Source of the DNA: Halobacillus locisalis
GTDB taxonomy: Bacteria; Bacillota; Bacilli; Bacillales; Halobacillaceae
NCBI RefSeq assembly: GCF_013694105.1
Contig: NZ_JACEFG010000002.1
Coordinates: forward strand, 744,001-808,000
DNA: 64,000 nucleotides
Direction of reading: 5' to 3'
Under the pieces are notes generated by a model. The model worked only from the letters and a program-made list of their open reading frames with translations. It was not told the origin of the DNA and made no database searches. Shown in pieces: positions 17,612 through 24,937 of the stretch (position 1 is the first letter of the stretch; each line of letters starts with the position of its first letter). Made by a program: the position numbers and the translations under genes.

Positions 17612-18565
17612 ATGGGGCGTTTATTTGGATATCTAAAGGAGAAAAGCAGGTTCTGGAAAATACCGTTGATTGTATGTTCTCTTTTACTAGTAGTTGGGGG
17701 AGTTTATGCTTACAGTGTGTACAGTGATGCTAGAAGTATAGTGGATGAAGACATGAATCAAGAGGTTGCATCGATTGACCATGAAGTGACGAAAAAGAAG
17801 ATAGAAAGAAAAGAACCCTTGAACATTCTATTGATGGGAGTCGATGAAAGAGACGATGACCAGGGACGGTCAGATGCGCTGATGGTTTTATCTGTAGATC
17901 CTAATCAAGCTCGTAGTCAACTCATCAGTATTCCTCGTGACACGAGGACAGAGCTGGTCGGGGATGCCCCTGAAGCAGGCAGACAGGATAAAATCAATCA
18001 TGCTTATGCATTTGGTGGAACCGATATGGCCATTAACACTGTAGAGAGTTTATTAGACTTTGAGCTTGATTATTATGTCAAAATGAATATGGAAGGTCTT
18101 TCGGGAATGGTAGATGCTGTAGGGGGAATAACCGTAAATAATGAGCTAGATTGGTATGATACGGGGCATTATGAAAAGGGATTCCACTATGCAGAAGGGG
18201 AGTTGGAAATGAACGGTCCTCAAACAATGGGCTTCGTTCGTATGCGGTATCAAGATCCTGATGGGGATTTTGGCCGCAATGAACGCCAGCGGAAAGTGAT
18301 CCAGGCTGTCATCAATAAGGGTGCCAGTATTAAATCTGTCCATAAAATTGGTGATATGATGGATGTTCTGGGTACCAATGTCACCACCAATATGAATTTC
18401 AGTACGATGCAGGATCTTATCATAAATTACCGAAGTGCTCGTGAAAATATGACAACTTACCAGATGTCGGGTACAGGAACGGAAATCGATGGTATATACT
18501 ACCTGCAAGTATCAGATCAAGAGATCCGTGAAGTCAGTAAGATGATTGAAGATTATAGTTTCTAA
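17612..18565 (+). CDS. LytR-CpsA-Psr (LCP) family wall polymer ligase
   Basis: The 317-aa protein has a short cytoplasmic basic start, one membrane segment (~15-37) and an extracellular LCP domain: 'ILLMGVDERDDDQGRSDALM', 'ISIPRDTRTEL', 'DKINHAYAFGG', 'MVDAVGGI' and 'FVRMRYQDPDGDFGRNERQR'. The conserved Asp and Arg residues that bind polyprenyl pyrophosphate are present. LCP enzymes attach teichoic acid or other polymers to peptidoglycan. ATG 17612 is chosen because GGAG lies nine bases upstream; an earlier GTG frame has no site. It stands alone and a REP palindrome follows its stop. It complements the nearby LtaS-like enzyme in envelope assembly. Confidence 0.88.
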   Translation: MGRLFGYLKEKSRFWKIPLIVCSLLLVVGGVYAYSVYSDARSIVDEDMNQEVASIDHEVTKKKIERKEPLNILLMGVDERDDDQGRSDALMVLSVDPNQARSQLISIPRDTRTELVGDAPEAGRQDKINHAYAFGGTDMAINTVESLLDFELDYYVKMNMEGLSGMVDAVGGITVNNELDWYDTGHYEKGFHYAEGELEMNGPQTMGFVRMRYQDPDGDFGRNERQRKVIQAVINKGASIKSVHKIGDMMDVLGTNVTTNMNFSTMQDLIINYRSARENMTTYQMSGTGTEIDGIYYLQVSDQEIREVSKMIEDYSF

Positions 18566-18583
18566 ACCGAATCTGCTTTTAAG

Positions 18584-18630
18584 ATGGGACGGTTCTCTTG
18601 TTTGATTTCAAACAAGAGAACCGTCCCCAT
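18584..18630. repeat. REP palindrome
   Basis: GGGACGGTTCTCTTGTTTGA and its fully paired partner arm, 20 bases after the LCP stop codon and 14 bases before a symporter remnant. Confidence 0.9.
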
Positions 18631-18644
18631 GTGAACTGCCTTTG

Positions 18645-18811
18645 TTAACTGGATTTCTCCAACAAAACATTCTCCTCATCCGCTTTCGATGTAACCACAC
18701 TCACAACACCCATGATGATGAACGCCGCAGCTGCACTGAAGAACATGGCGATGAAGATGTTGCCGATACTTGTCGTGATGCCTAAGTACAGACTTTCGGT
18801 TCTGGATAAAA
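18645..18811 (-). pseudogene. Symporter 3'-end remnant, copy 2, with internal deletion
   Basis: The stretch aligns with two separate parts of the intact symporter: ~120 bases of its 3' end, then ~55 bases from 315 bases further upstream in that gene. The junction is the 8-base word TTGCCGAT, present in the parent at 23049-23056 and 23364-23371, so a deletion between short direct repeats explains it. It carries the same REP palindrome next to it as the parent gene. Confidence 0.85.
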
Positions 18812-19061
18812 TTCCCTGTAAGCGCGAGGGCGGTTCCGACGCATCCTATACATATATAATAACTATTCATATGAAATATTGAGCAATAGAAGGCGAAGTC
18901 TTTACAGTGGTTGAATAAATGAGTCGGATTAATCAGTGCTTAGCAATGAACTGAAATTTAAGTATGGCCTCATAGTGCACAGAGACTTCTTTAAATTGTA
19001 AGGGATACTTTCTTAAATCGTGTGCCTAAACCTTGCTGGAAATGTTAGATGTATAGTATTG

Positions 19062-19301
19062 GAACAAACTGACCGCTTGCTCGGAATACTGAAGTCAGTT
19101 GTAGAAACCGAAAATCATTACGAACATTTCGATTTTTACAAGGAATCGTTGGAAGCCTGGGACAAAGGTGACTTCACCAATGCTGTGACTGTTCACAATA
19201 CACTCTGGGAGTGGCAAAACGGAGTAATCGGAAGGGCGATGGTACTTATGAGCGAAGAAGAAGAAGATTTCGAAGCGCATGGACGCTTCGAAAAGCACTA
19301 A
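19062..19301 (+). pseudogene. 5'-truncated copy of the DUF6241-like gene
   Basis: From 'EQTDRLLGILKSV' to 'MSEEEE' (about 66 residues) the frame matches the C-terminal domain of the protein at 3900-4409 at high identity. The N-terminal membrane anchor is missing and the C-terminus is replaced by unrelated sequence (DFEAHGRFEKH). No ribosome binding site precedes it. It is the remnant of a duplication. Confidence 0.75.
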
Positions 19302-19332
19302 GGAACATGATCCTTTCCGACTAAGATAGGGG

Positions 19333-19728
19333 ATGATTATAATTTGGTACGAAAATCTCGACAAAAATAATTTTCTAATCAGACTATATGAAGAAGTTCC
19401 AAAAATCCTAAATGTTAGGTTTTCGAATGTGAGAATTGAAGATGAAGGACAAATGGTTTGTTTTTCATTTGATATGCCTAGATTTGCTGATAATCCACCT
19501 GCAAAATGGAAGGAATTAGAGGATAACACTGTGCATGTTGAAGTGTCATTTTCAGCAGTTGAAAAATTAACCTTAAAAGGTTTGAAAGAAGATTATATCG
19601 GAGATTTAGCTATTGATATAGATAACTCTGGTCTGGTTAATGCAAAAATAACTGGCACATTTGACCTGTCTATAATCGCAGAATACGGATTCATTGATTC
19701 TGTATCTGGCTATAAAAAATTAAATTAA
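19333..19728 (+). CDS. Imm50-like immunity protein
   Basis: The 131-aa soluble protein (MIIIWYENLDKNNFL...) matches the Imm50 pattern: a Trp near the start, 'VRFSNVRIEDEGQMVCFSFDMPRFADNPPAKW', then alternating strands ending in a 'xITGTFDLSI' segment. Imm50 proteins neutralise polymorphic contact-dependent toxins. AGGGG precedes the ATG. No toxin, secretion gene or other immunity gene adjoins, so it is an orphan; the flanks are gene remnants. The family call rests on pattern only. Confidence 0.5.
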   Translation: MIIIWYENLDKNNFLIRLYEEVPKILNVRFSNVRIEDEGQMVCFSFDMPRFADNPPAKWKELEDNTVHVEVSFSAVEKLTLKGLKEDYIGDLAIDIDNSGLVNAKITGTFDLSIIAEYGFIDSVSGYKKLN

Positions 19729-19891
19729 AAAATAATACTACTATTAAGAAGCGCGTCGAGGGTTCTTATGCTTCCTCTGTTTCTAGTGTGTATATAGGCG
19801 TCGGAAACGGAAAATCTGCAGCTATTTGAAAGTCCCTCTCCCTGTTTATAGCCCCCCTTTAAAGATAGCTGACTAATATTCAAGGGGAGAG

Positions 19892-19920
19892 GAAGCACTG
19901 GTAAAATCCTGTGCTTTTTT
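19892..19920 (+). terminator. Short hairpin terminator
   Basis: GCACTGG and CCTGTGC flank a 6-base loop and are followed by six T residues. It serves rightward transcription from the Imm50-like gene. Confidence 0.55.
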
Positions 19921-19935
19921 AGGTGTATTTACTAA

Positions 19936-19966
19936 GAGGAAGCGCTAGAACCGTCCCACGCTTCTT
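19936..19966. repeat. GAAGCGC-type palindrome with REP-like loop
   Basis: GGAAGCG and CGCTTC surround CTAGAACCGTCCCA, combining the 5048-type stem with the REP right-arm core AGAACCGTCCC. Confidence 0.5.
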
Positions 19967-19978
19967 TCAACGACATAA

Positions 19979-20019
19979 TAAAAAGCATGAATTGTAATAG
20001 ATACAGATTCATGCTTTTT
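19979..20019. terminator. Bidirectional terminator after subtilisin gene
   Basis: AAAAAGCATGAAT and ATTCATGCTTTTT pair around a 14-base loop, 11 bases past the stop of the leftward protease gene; T-runs occur on both strands. Confidence 0.8.
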
Positions 20020-20029
20020 ACTAGATTCA

Positions 20030-21166
20030 TTATCTTGTAGCCTCTAACACATCGATTACGCCATTACCATAATAGAAGGAATCACCAAGTGGTTTGGCTG
20101 TATCATTAAGCTTTTGACGAACCTCAGCGTTTGATAAGTTGGGGTTCTCTGCCAAGATAAGCGCTGCTGCACCAGCTACGTGAGGAGAAGCCATAGACGT
20201 ACCATTATAGCTTGCATAGCTATTACCAGGAACGGAACTTAAGATATCAACACCTGGAGCCATGACTTCTAGTTCAGATCCTACGCTTGAAAATGAAGCG
20301 CGGTTGTTGTTGGAATCTACTGCACCGACGGCCATTGCAGAATCATATTTTGCAGGGTAACCGATCGTGTTAAAGACTAAGAACGATCCTTCATTACCAG
20401 CTGCCGCAACAACTAACACACCAGAGTTGTAAGCATTGTCAACTGCATCTTTGAGTGCAGCTGAACCAGTCCTGCCGCCCAAACTCATGTTGATTACATC
20501 CATATTGTTATCAACTGACCACTCAATTCCTTGAATGATGCCACTGTATGTTCCGCTACCAGCGCCATCTAGTACTTTTACAGCGTAAAGGTTAGCAGAT
20601 TGTGCTACACCCAGAACACCAACGTTATTATCTAGTCCAGCAACTGTTCCTGCAACGTGCGTACCATGGCTGTTCCCATCATTGAATGGATCAGGCTCAC
20701 CGGAAACGAAGCTTTCACCGCCGGTTACGTTAAGATCTTCATGGCTCGCGTCGATTCCTGTATCTAGAATTGCAACCTTAACACCAGAACCAGTGTTTCC
20801 AGTCGCATGAACTTGATCTGATTTGATGTGAGGGATGCCCCACGTTGTTGTTTGTCCAATCGCATGTGCCATTTGATCTTCTTCTACGTACGACACATTC
20901 GGGTTCTTCTTAAGAGCTTCAGCAGCTTTTTCAGGCAATGAAACCAGCATTGTGTCCATAAATTTATACTGATGCTTAACCTTTCCGCCTAACTTCTTGA
21001 TGTTTTTAATTTGACCTTGTTTAATGTTTGTATCAAAACCAACGAGAAAGTCTTTCGGTCCTTTGTCTTGCGCTGGAGAGGCAGAAGGTGAAGAGAATCC
21101 AGCCAATAAGGATAGAACGAGAACCATGCTAAGAATAATACTGAGTTTTCTAAATGTCATTTTCAT
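20030..21166 (-). CDS. Secreted subtilisin-type serine protease
   Basis: The 378-aa preproenzyme has a signal peptide (residues 1-30), an I9-type propeptide ('[13 protein letters not shown]' to '[12 protein letters not shown]', ~38-102) and an S8 catalytic domain with D135 (AILDTGID), H167 (NSHGTHVAG) and S324 ([12 protein letters not shown]). It is a complete extracellular alkaline protease of the aprE/subtilisin class and should mature near residue 102-105. The start ATG 21166 has GGAGG seven bases upstream; an ATG six codons earlier overlaps that site and is rejected. It is monocistronic, ends in a strong terminator and is flanked by eroded DNA. Confidence 0.93.
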   Translation of the reverse strand: MKMTFRKLSIILSMVLVLSLLAGFSSPSASPAQDKGPKDFLVGFDTNIKQGQIKNIKKLGGKVKHQYKFMDTMLVSLPEKAAEALKKNPNVSYVEEDQMAHAIGQTTTWGIPHIKSDQVHATGNTGSGVKVAILDTGIDASHEDLNVTGGESFVSGEPDPFNDGNSHGTHVAGTVAGLDNNVGVLGVAQSANLYAVKVLDGAGSGTYSGIIQGIEWSVDNNMDVINMSLGGRTGSAALKDAVDNAYNSGVLVVAAAGNEGSFLVFNTIGYPAKYDSAMAVGAVDSNNNRASFSSVGSELEVMAPGVDILSSVPGNSYASYNGTSMASPHVAGAAALILAENPNLSNAEVRQKLNDTAKPLGDSFYYGNGVIDVLEATR

Positions 21167-21961
21167 TTCTTTTCCTCCAATCATGATTTATAACAATCAA
21201 ACTGTGTACTCGTGATGCTCATCTCCCGGGCCCAGGTTCACATGTCGGAAAAGTTCGACTATTACTTGTTTAATCGTAACATGGACAATAAGTTTATAAT
21301 ATTGGGAAATGTATGGTTCGGAATGAAGGTTAACGGTGTAAGAAATACAGCACTTTCCCAATAAACATCTTTGAAAAATAATGTTATTATGGAAGGTTGA
21401 AATGAAAAAAATGATTTGGTGATAAATATGACGAAGGTATTAACCAGAGGCTAGATTATAGTAAAAGTTTAAGGTAGAAAGGGGTGTAGTGATGGAAATG
21501 ATAATTGAGCCTTATATAGGTGTAGGTCCATATTATGATAGTTGAAATAGCGAGACTATAGCCTTTGCCTTTTATGGTACAGGCTTATATTTTTCTAAAT
21601 AGCCTTACAGGATATTCAATACAAGGAGAGAAACAATGGGAATTATCCGACTTTTTATAGATGTGGATGGAATAGTAGACTTTGTTGGATTTTCAAGGGA
21701 TTACGTAGATTTACTTTTTGTAAGCGAAGATCTAACTATGGATTTGTATCGAAAGGTTTGTTTATCATAATACCTCAATATCTTGGGAATCAATAAACTA
21801 GATACAATCCGTTTTATATAATATTTTGAGTTATTTTAATAGATAGTCGCTTTATTCAGTTCCATAATAGACTACTGAAATAAGGTGGATTTTACCAATA
21901 TATCTCCTCATCCTCCTGATGTTAGAATTTCTGATGGAATCTATTTGTGGGAGGTTATCAA
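21167..21961. other. Long intergenic stretch with gene remnants
   Basis: Two short frames look like pieces of genes: 21492-21545 (MEMIIEPYIGVGPYYDS, then a stop) and 21636-21770 (44 aa, MGIIRLFIDVDGIVDF..., preceded by AAGGAGAG). Neither is complete. The protease promoter should be in 21170-21350. I see no REP palindrome here. Confidence 0.4.
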
Positions 21962-22303
21962 GTGGAGTATTTATTTGCACTTGCAAGCATCTTAGCTGTT
22001 GTAGGCGTTTTTTTCGCAGGCAGCAGAATGTTCGACACGTTAGCGGAGGGTTCGTTTTCACAAGCGGACATTCAAAAAGCCCAGACAAAATTCTTTCTTA
22101 CAGCAGCGATTGTGGAGGCACTTCCGATCTTCATTATTGCTGCAACCTATGCGAACCTTGTAGCTGGAGAGGTCACAGGTCTTCATATGTATATGTCGAT
22201 TGTGATCATCGTCGTTTTTTGGCTGATCGGCCTGGCTAAACTGTTTGTAAAAGGACAAGAAGGCACTTCTAACGTGACCAAGGAAAATCAATCACAGGCA
22301 TAA
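21962..22303 (+). CDS. Solitary ATP-synthase-subunit-c-like membrane protein
   Basis: The 113-aa protein has three predicted membrane segments. The first two, joined by a polar loop (EGSFSQADIQKAQTK), look like the helical hairpin of F-type subunit c, and the second contains 'AAIVEALPIFIIA', close to the ion-binding helix of subunit c with its essential Glu. The third segment and polar tail are extra compared with a normal ~70-aa c subunit. GTG 21962 is preferred because GGGAGG lies seven bases upstream. No other ATP synthase gene is nearby. Its function is unknown; an independent proteolipid is possible. Confidence 0.6.
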   Translation: MEYLFALASILAVVGVFFAGSRMFDTLAEGSFSQADIQKAQTKFFLTAAIVEALPIFIIAATYANLVAGEVTGLHMYMSIVIIVVFWLIGLAKLFVKGQEGTSNVTKENQSQA

Positions 22304-22385
22304 GCCGTTGTTTTCATATCCTTGGCCTTTATGAGCGGAATTCCTGTTGCTTCTATTATGATGTTACTGAATGCTTAATTGATGT

Positions 22386-22428
22386 GGGGACGGTTCCCTT
22401 GTTTGATTTCAAACAAGGGAACCGTCCC
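22386..22428. repeat. REP palindrome
   Basis: GGGGACGGTTCCCTTGTTTG with a perfectly matched arm; both arms share the unusual CCC/GGG variant in place of CTC/GAG. Confidence 0.9.
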
Positions 22429-22548
22429 TTTGTTAAATCCTGCGCAAAAATGTTTCGAACGGTTGTGTGAAGTGAATGGAATATATAGAAATCACGAAAA
22501 TGGCAGGTGGACTCACTCTTGGATGTCTGCCAAAAGGAGGATGATCGA

Positions 22549-22800
22549 ATGGACAAGCAGGTGCGTGCATATTTCTATACAGAAAACGATGCAGAAAGCG
22601 CTAAGGCTGATTTAGAAAGTTACGGCATTGATGAAGAAAGGATTGAACCTTTTCAAAGTGATGAGGGCATTAATCTGAAGGAAGTCTTCAAACTGACAGA
22701 TGAAGACAGGATTACGCATATGCTTTATTTCCGTGTTGATAATAAGTATATGACTGAGGTTAAGGAAACAATTAAAGCCCATAATGGTCAAATGGAATAG
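22549..22800 (+). CDS. Small ferredoxin-fold-like stress protein, hypothetical
   Basis: The 83-aa protein (MDKQVRAYFYTENDAESAKADLESYGID...) has a beta-alpha-beta-beta-alpha-beta pattern like YflT/GsP17M-type general stress proteins. ATG 22549 has AAAAGGAGG eight bases upstream; a longer upstream frame has no site. It is flanked by a REP palindrome on the left and a terminator on the right. The assignment to a stress family is by fold pattern only. Confidence 0.55.
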   Translation: MDKQVRAYFYTENDAESAKADLESYGIDEERIEPFQSDEGINLKEVFKLTDEDRITHMLYFRVDNKYMTEVKETIKAHNGQME

Positions 22801-22829
22801 TGCAACGAATGCTTTTGTTGCTGAAATGA

Positions 22830-22865
22830 CAAATACCCACTGATCTTTTATCAGTGGGTATTTCT
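22830..22865 (+). terminator. Hairpin terminator
   Basis: AAATACCCACTGA pairs with TCAGTGGGTATTT around a short loop, 30 bases after the stop of the 83-aa gene. Confidence 0.8.
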
Positions 22866-22876
22866 TATGTAATACA

Positions 22877-22921
22877 GGGGGCGGTTCTCTTGTTTGATTT
22901 TCAAACAAGAGAACCGTCCCC
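22877..22921. repeat. REP palindrome beside the intact symporter 3' end
   Basis: GGGGGCGGTTCTCTTGTTTG pairs with its partner arm (one mismatch at the fifth base). The same palindrome-plus-gene-tail arrangement recurs at 14581 and 18584. Confidence 0.9.
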
Positions 22922-22933
22922 ATGTGAACTCCC

Positions 22934-24433
22934 TTAACTGGATTTCTCCAACAAAACATTCTCCTCATTCTCTTTAGCGGTCAACACACTCACCGCGCCC
23001 ATGATGATGAACGCCGCAGCTGCACTGAAGAACATGGCGATGAAGATATTGCCGATCAAGTTGAGTGATGTAAAGGCGACATATAAGCTAGCTCCAGTAA
23101 TCACTGCGGCTATAGCTCCATATTGGTTGGCGCGGTTCCAGAAATACCCGAGCGTGATTGGGGCGATGATGCCGGATATGATCGCTGAGAAGCTGAATTG
23201 GATCAAGAACGCGAGCGACTCTGGTCGTTCTAATGAGAAGTAGAGCGATAAGAGTCCTACGACGATAAGGGATCCTTTGGCCACTTTCAAAGACTTGTTG
23301 TCCAGTTCTTCTGCTGACATCTTTCTTGCGGTCAGGAGCGGCGCGACGACGCGGTACAAGTCGTTGCCGATACTTGTCGTAATCCCTAAGTACAGACTAT
23401 CGGTACTGGATAAGATGGCTGAGATGATGCCGACGATCATGATGGCTGCGATAACACTCGGGAAGGCCTCGATCACATAGGTCGGAATCGCGGCGTCCGC
23501 ACTTTGCAAGCTTGGGAACAGGACGCGGGCGGCGAGTCCACCGAGGACCATCAAGGTCGAAATGACGCATAGCACGAGCCCTGCGGATAAGGTGAAGGGA
23601 GCCAAATCTTCTTCTTTTTCAATCGAAAGGACTTTGTTCAACAGGTGAGGCATCAACACGAAACTGAATAGAAGAAACTGCACGGCCATGATGGCGAGTG
23701 CGCTGTTATAGGGACCGCTATTTGCGATGGCTGCAGTAAGGTTCGGGTCGATGGCGTTCAGGCGATCGGTCAACACACCGAATACGTTCCATCCTCCGCC
23801 GATCGTCCAGAAGAAGGAGACGACGATGAAAATAGAGGTGATCGCCATCAGGATGCCTTGGATGCCGTCGGTGATGATTTGGGCGAAGGCGCCGCCGAGA
23901 CCGATATATAGAATCGTGATGGCCACCCCGATGATGATGCCCCAGAAATACGGGATGCCGATGACGGTTTCGAAAATGGTCGCAAGTCCGACATTTTGTC
24001 CGACGATATAATAGACATTGAATAAGATCAGAAGCGAGACGATGGCTTGCAAGGCTTTCGAGTTATAACGTTTGCCGAGCCACTCTGGAAGTGTCGACAC
24101 GCGACCGAATTTTTTCCCGTAACGCCAGAACGTTTTGGCGAATAAAAGGAGTCCGACCCAGGAGACGCCGAAGCAGCCGAGGGTGTACCAGAGCACGGCG
24201 GTTCCGTGTTCGTAGGCGAGTCCGGGGACGCCGATGAACAGGTTGGCACTGGCGTAGGAAGTTGCGAAGCTGGCACCGACGAGCCAAGGACTCACTTTTC
24301 CGCGTGCGGTCGCGAAGCCTGCCATCGACTGGCTGTGTTTCCTCCCTTTTTTACCCACCCACGTCACAGCGGCAAAGTATAGGGCTAATAAAAAAACAAC
24401 GGTCCAAAGTAATACGCTTGAGCTTGTCAGCAT
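22934..24433 (-). CDS. Sodium:solute symporter (SSS family)
   Basis: The 499-aa protein has about 13 membrane segments and SSS signature regions ('GASFATSYASANLFIGVPG', 'ISAILSSTDSLYLGI', 'ITLGYFWNRANQYGA'). Members import organic solutes with sodium. ATG 24433 has AAAGGAG upstream and sits three bases after the stop of a 31-aa membrane peptide gene. As last gene of the thiolase/acetoacetate-CoA ligase operon it probably imports that pathway's carboxylate substrate; acetoacetate or a short-chain acid is an inference. Broken copies of its 3' end occur at 14630 and 18645. Confidence 0.88.
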   Translation of the reverse strand: MLTSSSVLLWTVVFLLALYFAAVTWVGKKGRKHSQSMAGFATARGKVSPWLVGASFATSYASANLFIGVPGLAYEHGTAVLWYTLGCFGVSWVGLLLFAKTFWRYGKKFGRVSTLPEWLGKRYNSKALQAIVSLLILFNVYYIVGQNVGLATIFETVIGIPYFWGIIIGVAITILYIGLGGAFAQIITDGIQGILMAITSIFIVVSFFWTIGGGWNVFGVLTDRLNAIDPNLTAAIANSGPYNSALAIMAVQFLLFSFVLMPHLLNKVLSIEKEEDLAPFTLSAGLVLCVISTLMVLGGLAARVLFPSLQSADAAIPTYVIEAFPSVIAAIMIVGIISAILSSTDSLYLGITTSIGNDLYRVVAPLLTARKMSAEELDNKSLKVAKGSLIVVGLLSLYFSLERPESLAFLIQFSFSAIISGIIAPITLGYFWNRANQYGAIAAVITGASLYVAFTSLNLIGNIFIAMFFSAAAAFIIMGAVSVLTAKENEENVLLEKSS

Positions 24434-24434
24434 C

Positions 24435-24530
24435 TTATCGTTCTCCTTTCTTCGTTGAGTAAACATTTTTCCAAATGACTAATCCGAGTAACCAAAATAA
24501 AGCGACAGCGATGAAGTACGTCAAAATCAT
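24435..24530 (-). CDS. 31-aa membrane peptide, likely symporter accessory protein
   Basis: The frame encodes a single hydrophobic helix (MILTYFIAVALFWLLGLVIW) followed by a basic tail (KNVYSTKKGER). The ATG overlaps the DUF35 gene stop (ATGA) and its own TAA lies one base before the symporter ATG; AGGAAACGAT precedes it. Small one-helix proteins directly ahead of SSS transporters occur as accessory subunits, so this is very probably a real gene. Confidence 0.7.
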   Translation of the reverse strand: MILTYFIAVALFWLLGLVIWKNVYSTKKGER

Positions 24531-24937
24531 ATCGTTTCCTCCTGTTTTTTGAAAAATGGCAAGGGATGCGGGCCGATGTGACGGATGTTGAGCTCGACGT
24601 TCATGTTATAGGCGATCTCGTCTTCCTCGATAAGTACATGTGTCAGTAGAGAAGGGCCTTCTTCAAGGGCAACCACACCGACGACATAGGGCGTAAGTTC
24701 CTGCCAAGCGGGATGGCCGGCACGATGGATGACGCTCCACGTTTTCAACTTGCCTTTTCCCGATGCACGCTTCCATGTTAGCGAGTTGTGAAAACAATGG
24801 GGGCAGTGGGCGCGAGGGTAGAAGATGGATCGCTCACACTGCTCACATTGTTGAAGACGGAACTCCCCGGCTTTTATGCCTTCCCAAAATGGCTCGCTGA
24901 TGGGGGTGATCGTTGGTCCTGGTAATGATATGTTCAT
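24527..24937 (-). CDS. DUF35 Zn-ribbon/OB-fold protein, thiolase partner
   Basis: The 136-aa protein has a rubredoxin-like zinc ribbon (C34-x2-C37 and C46-x2-C49 region: 'QQCEQCERS', 'HCPHCFHN') followed by an OB-fold ('GKLKTWSVIHRAGHPAW', 'PYVVGVVALEEGPSLLTHV'). DUF35 proteins bind acyl-CoA and form stable complexes with SCPx-type thiolases. It overlaps that thiolase gene by four bases (ATGA), as such pairs usually do. It probably channels the acyl-CoA intermediate to the enzyme. Confidence 0.85.
   Translation of the reverse strand: MNISLPGPTITPISEPFWEGIKAGEFRLQQCEQCERSIFYPRAHCPHCFHNSLTWKRASGKGKLKTWSVIHRAGHPAWQELTPYVVGVVALEEGPSLLTHVLIEEDEIAYNMNVELNIRHIGPHPLPFFKKQEETI

Noticed and set aside
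22612-22968. 118-aa leftward frame containing MGTVLLFENQTREP
   Set aside because: The sequence is REP translation plus the complement of the 83-aa gene; the same peptide phrase appears at many REPs.
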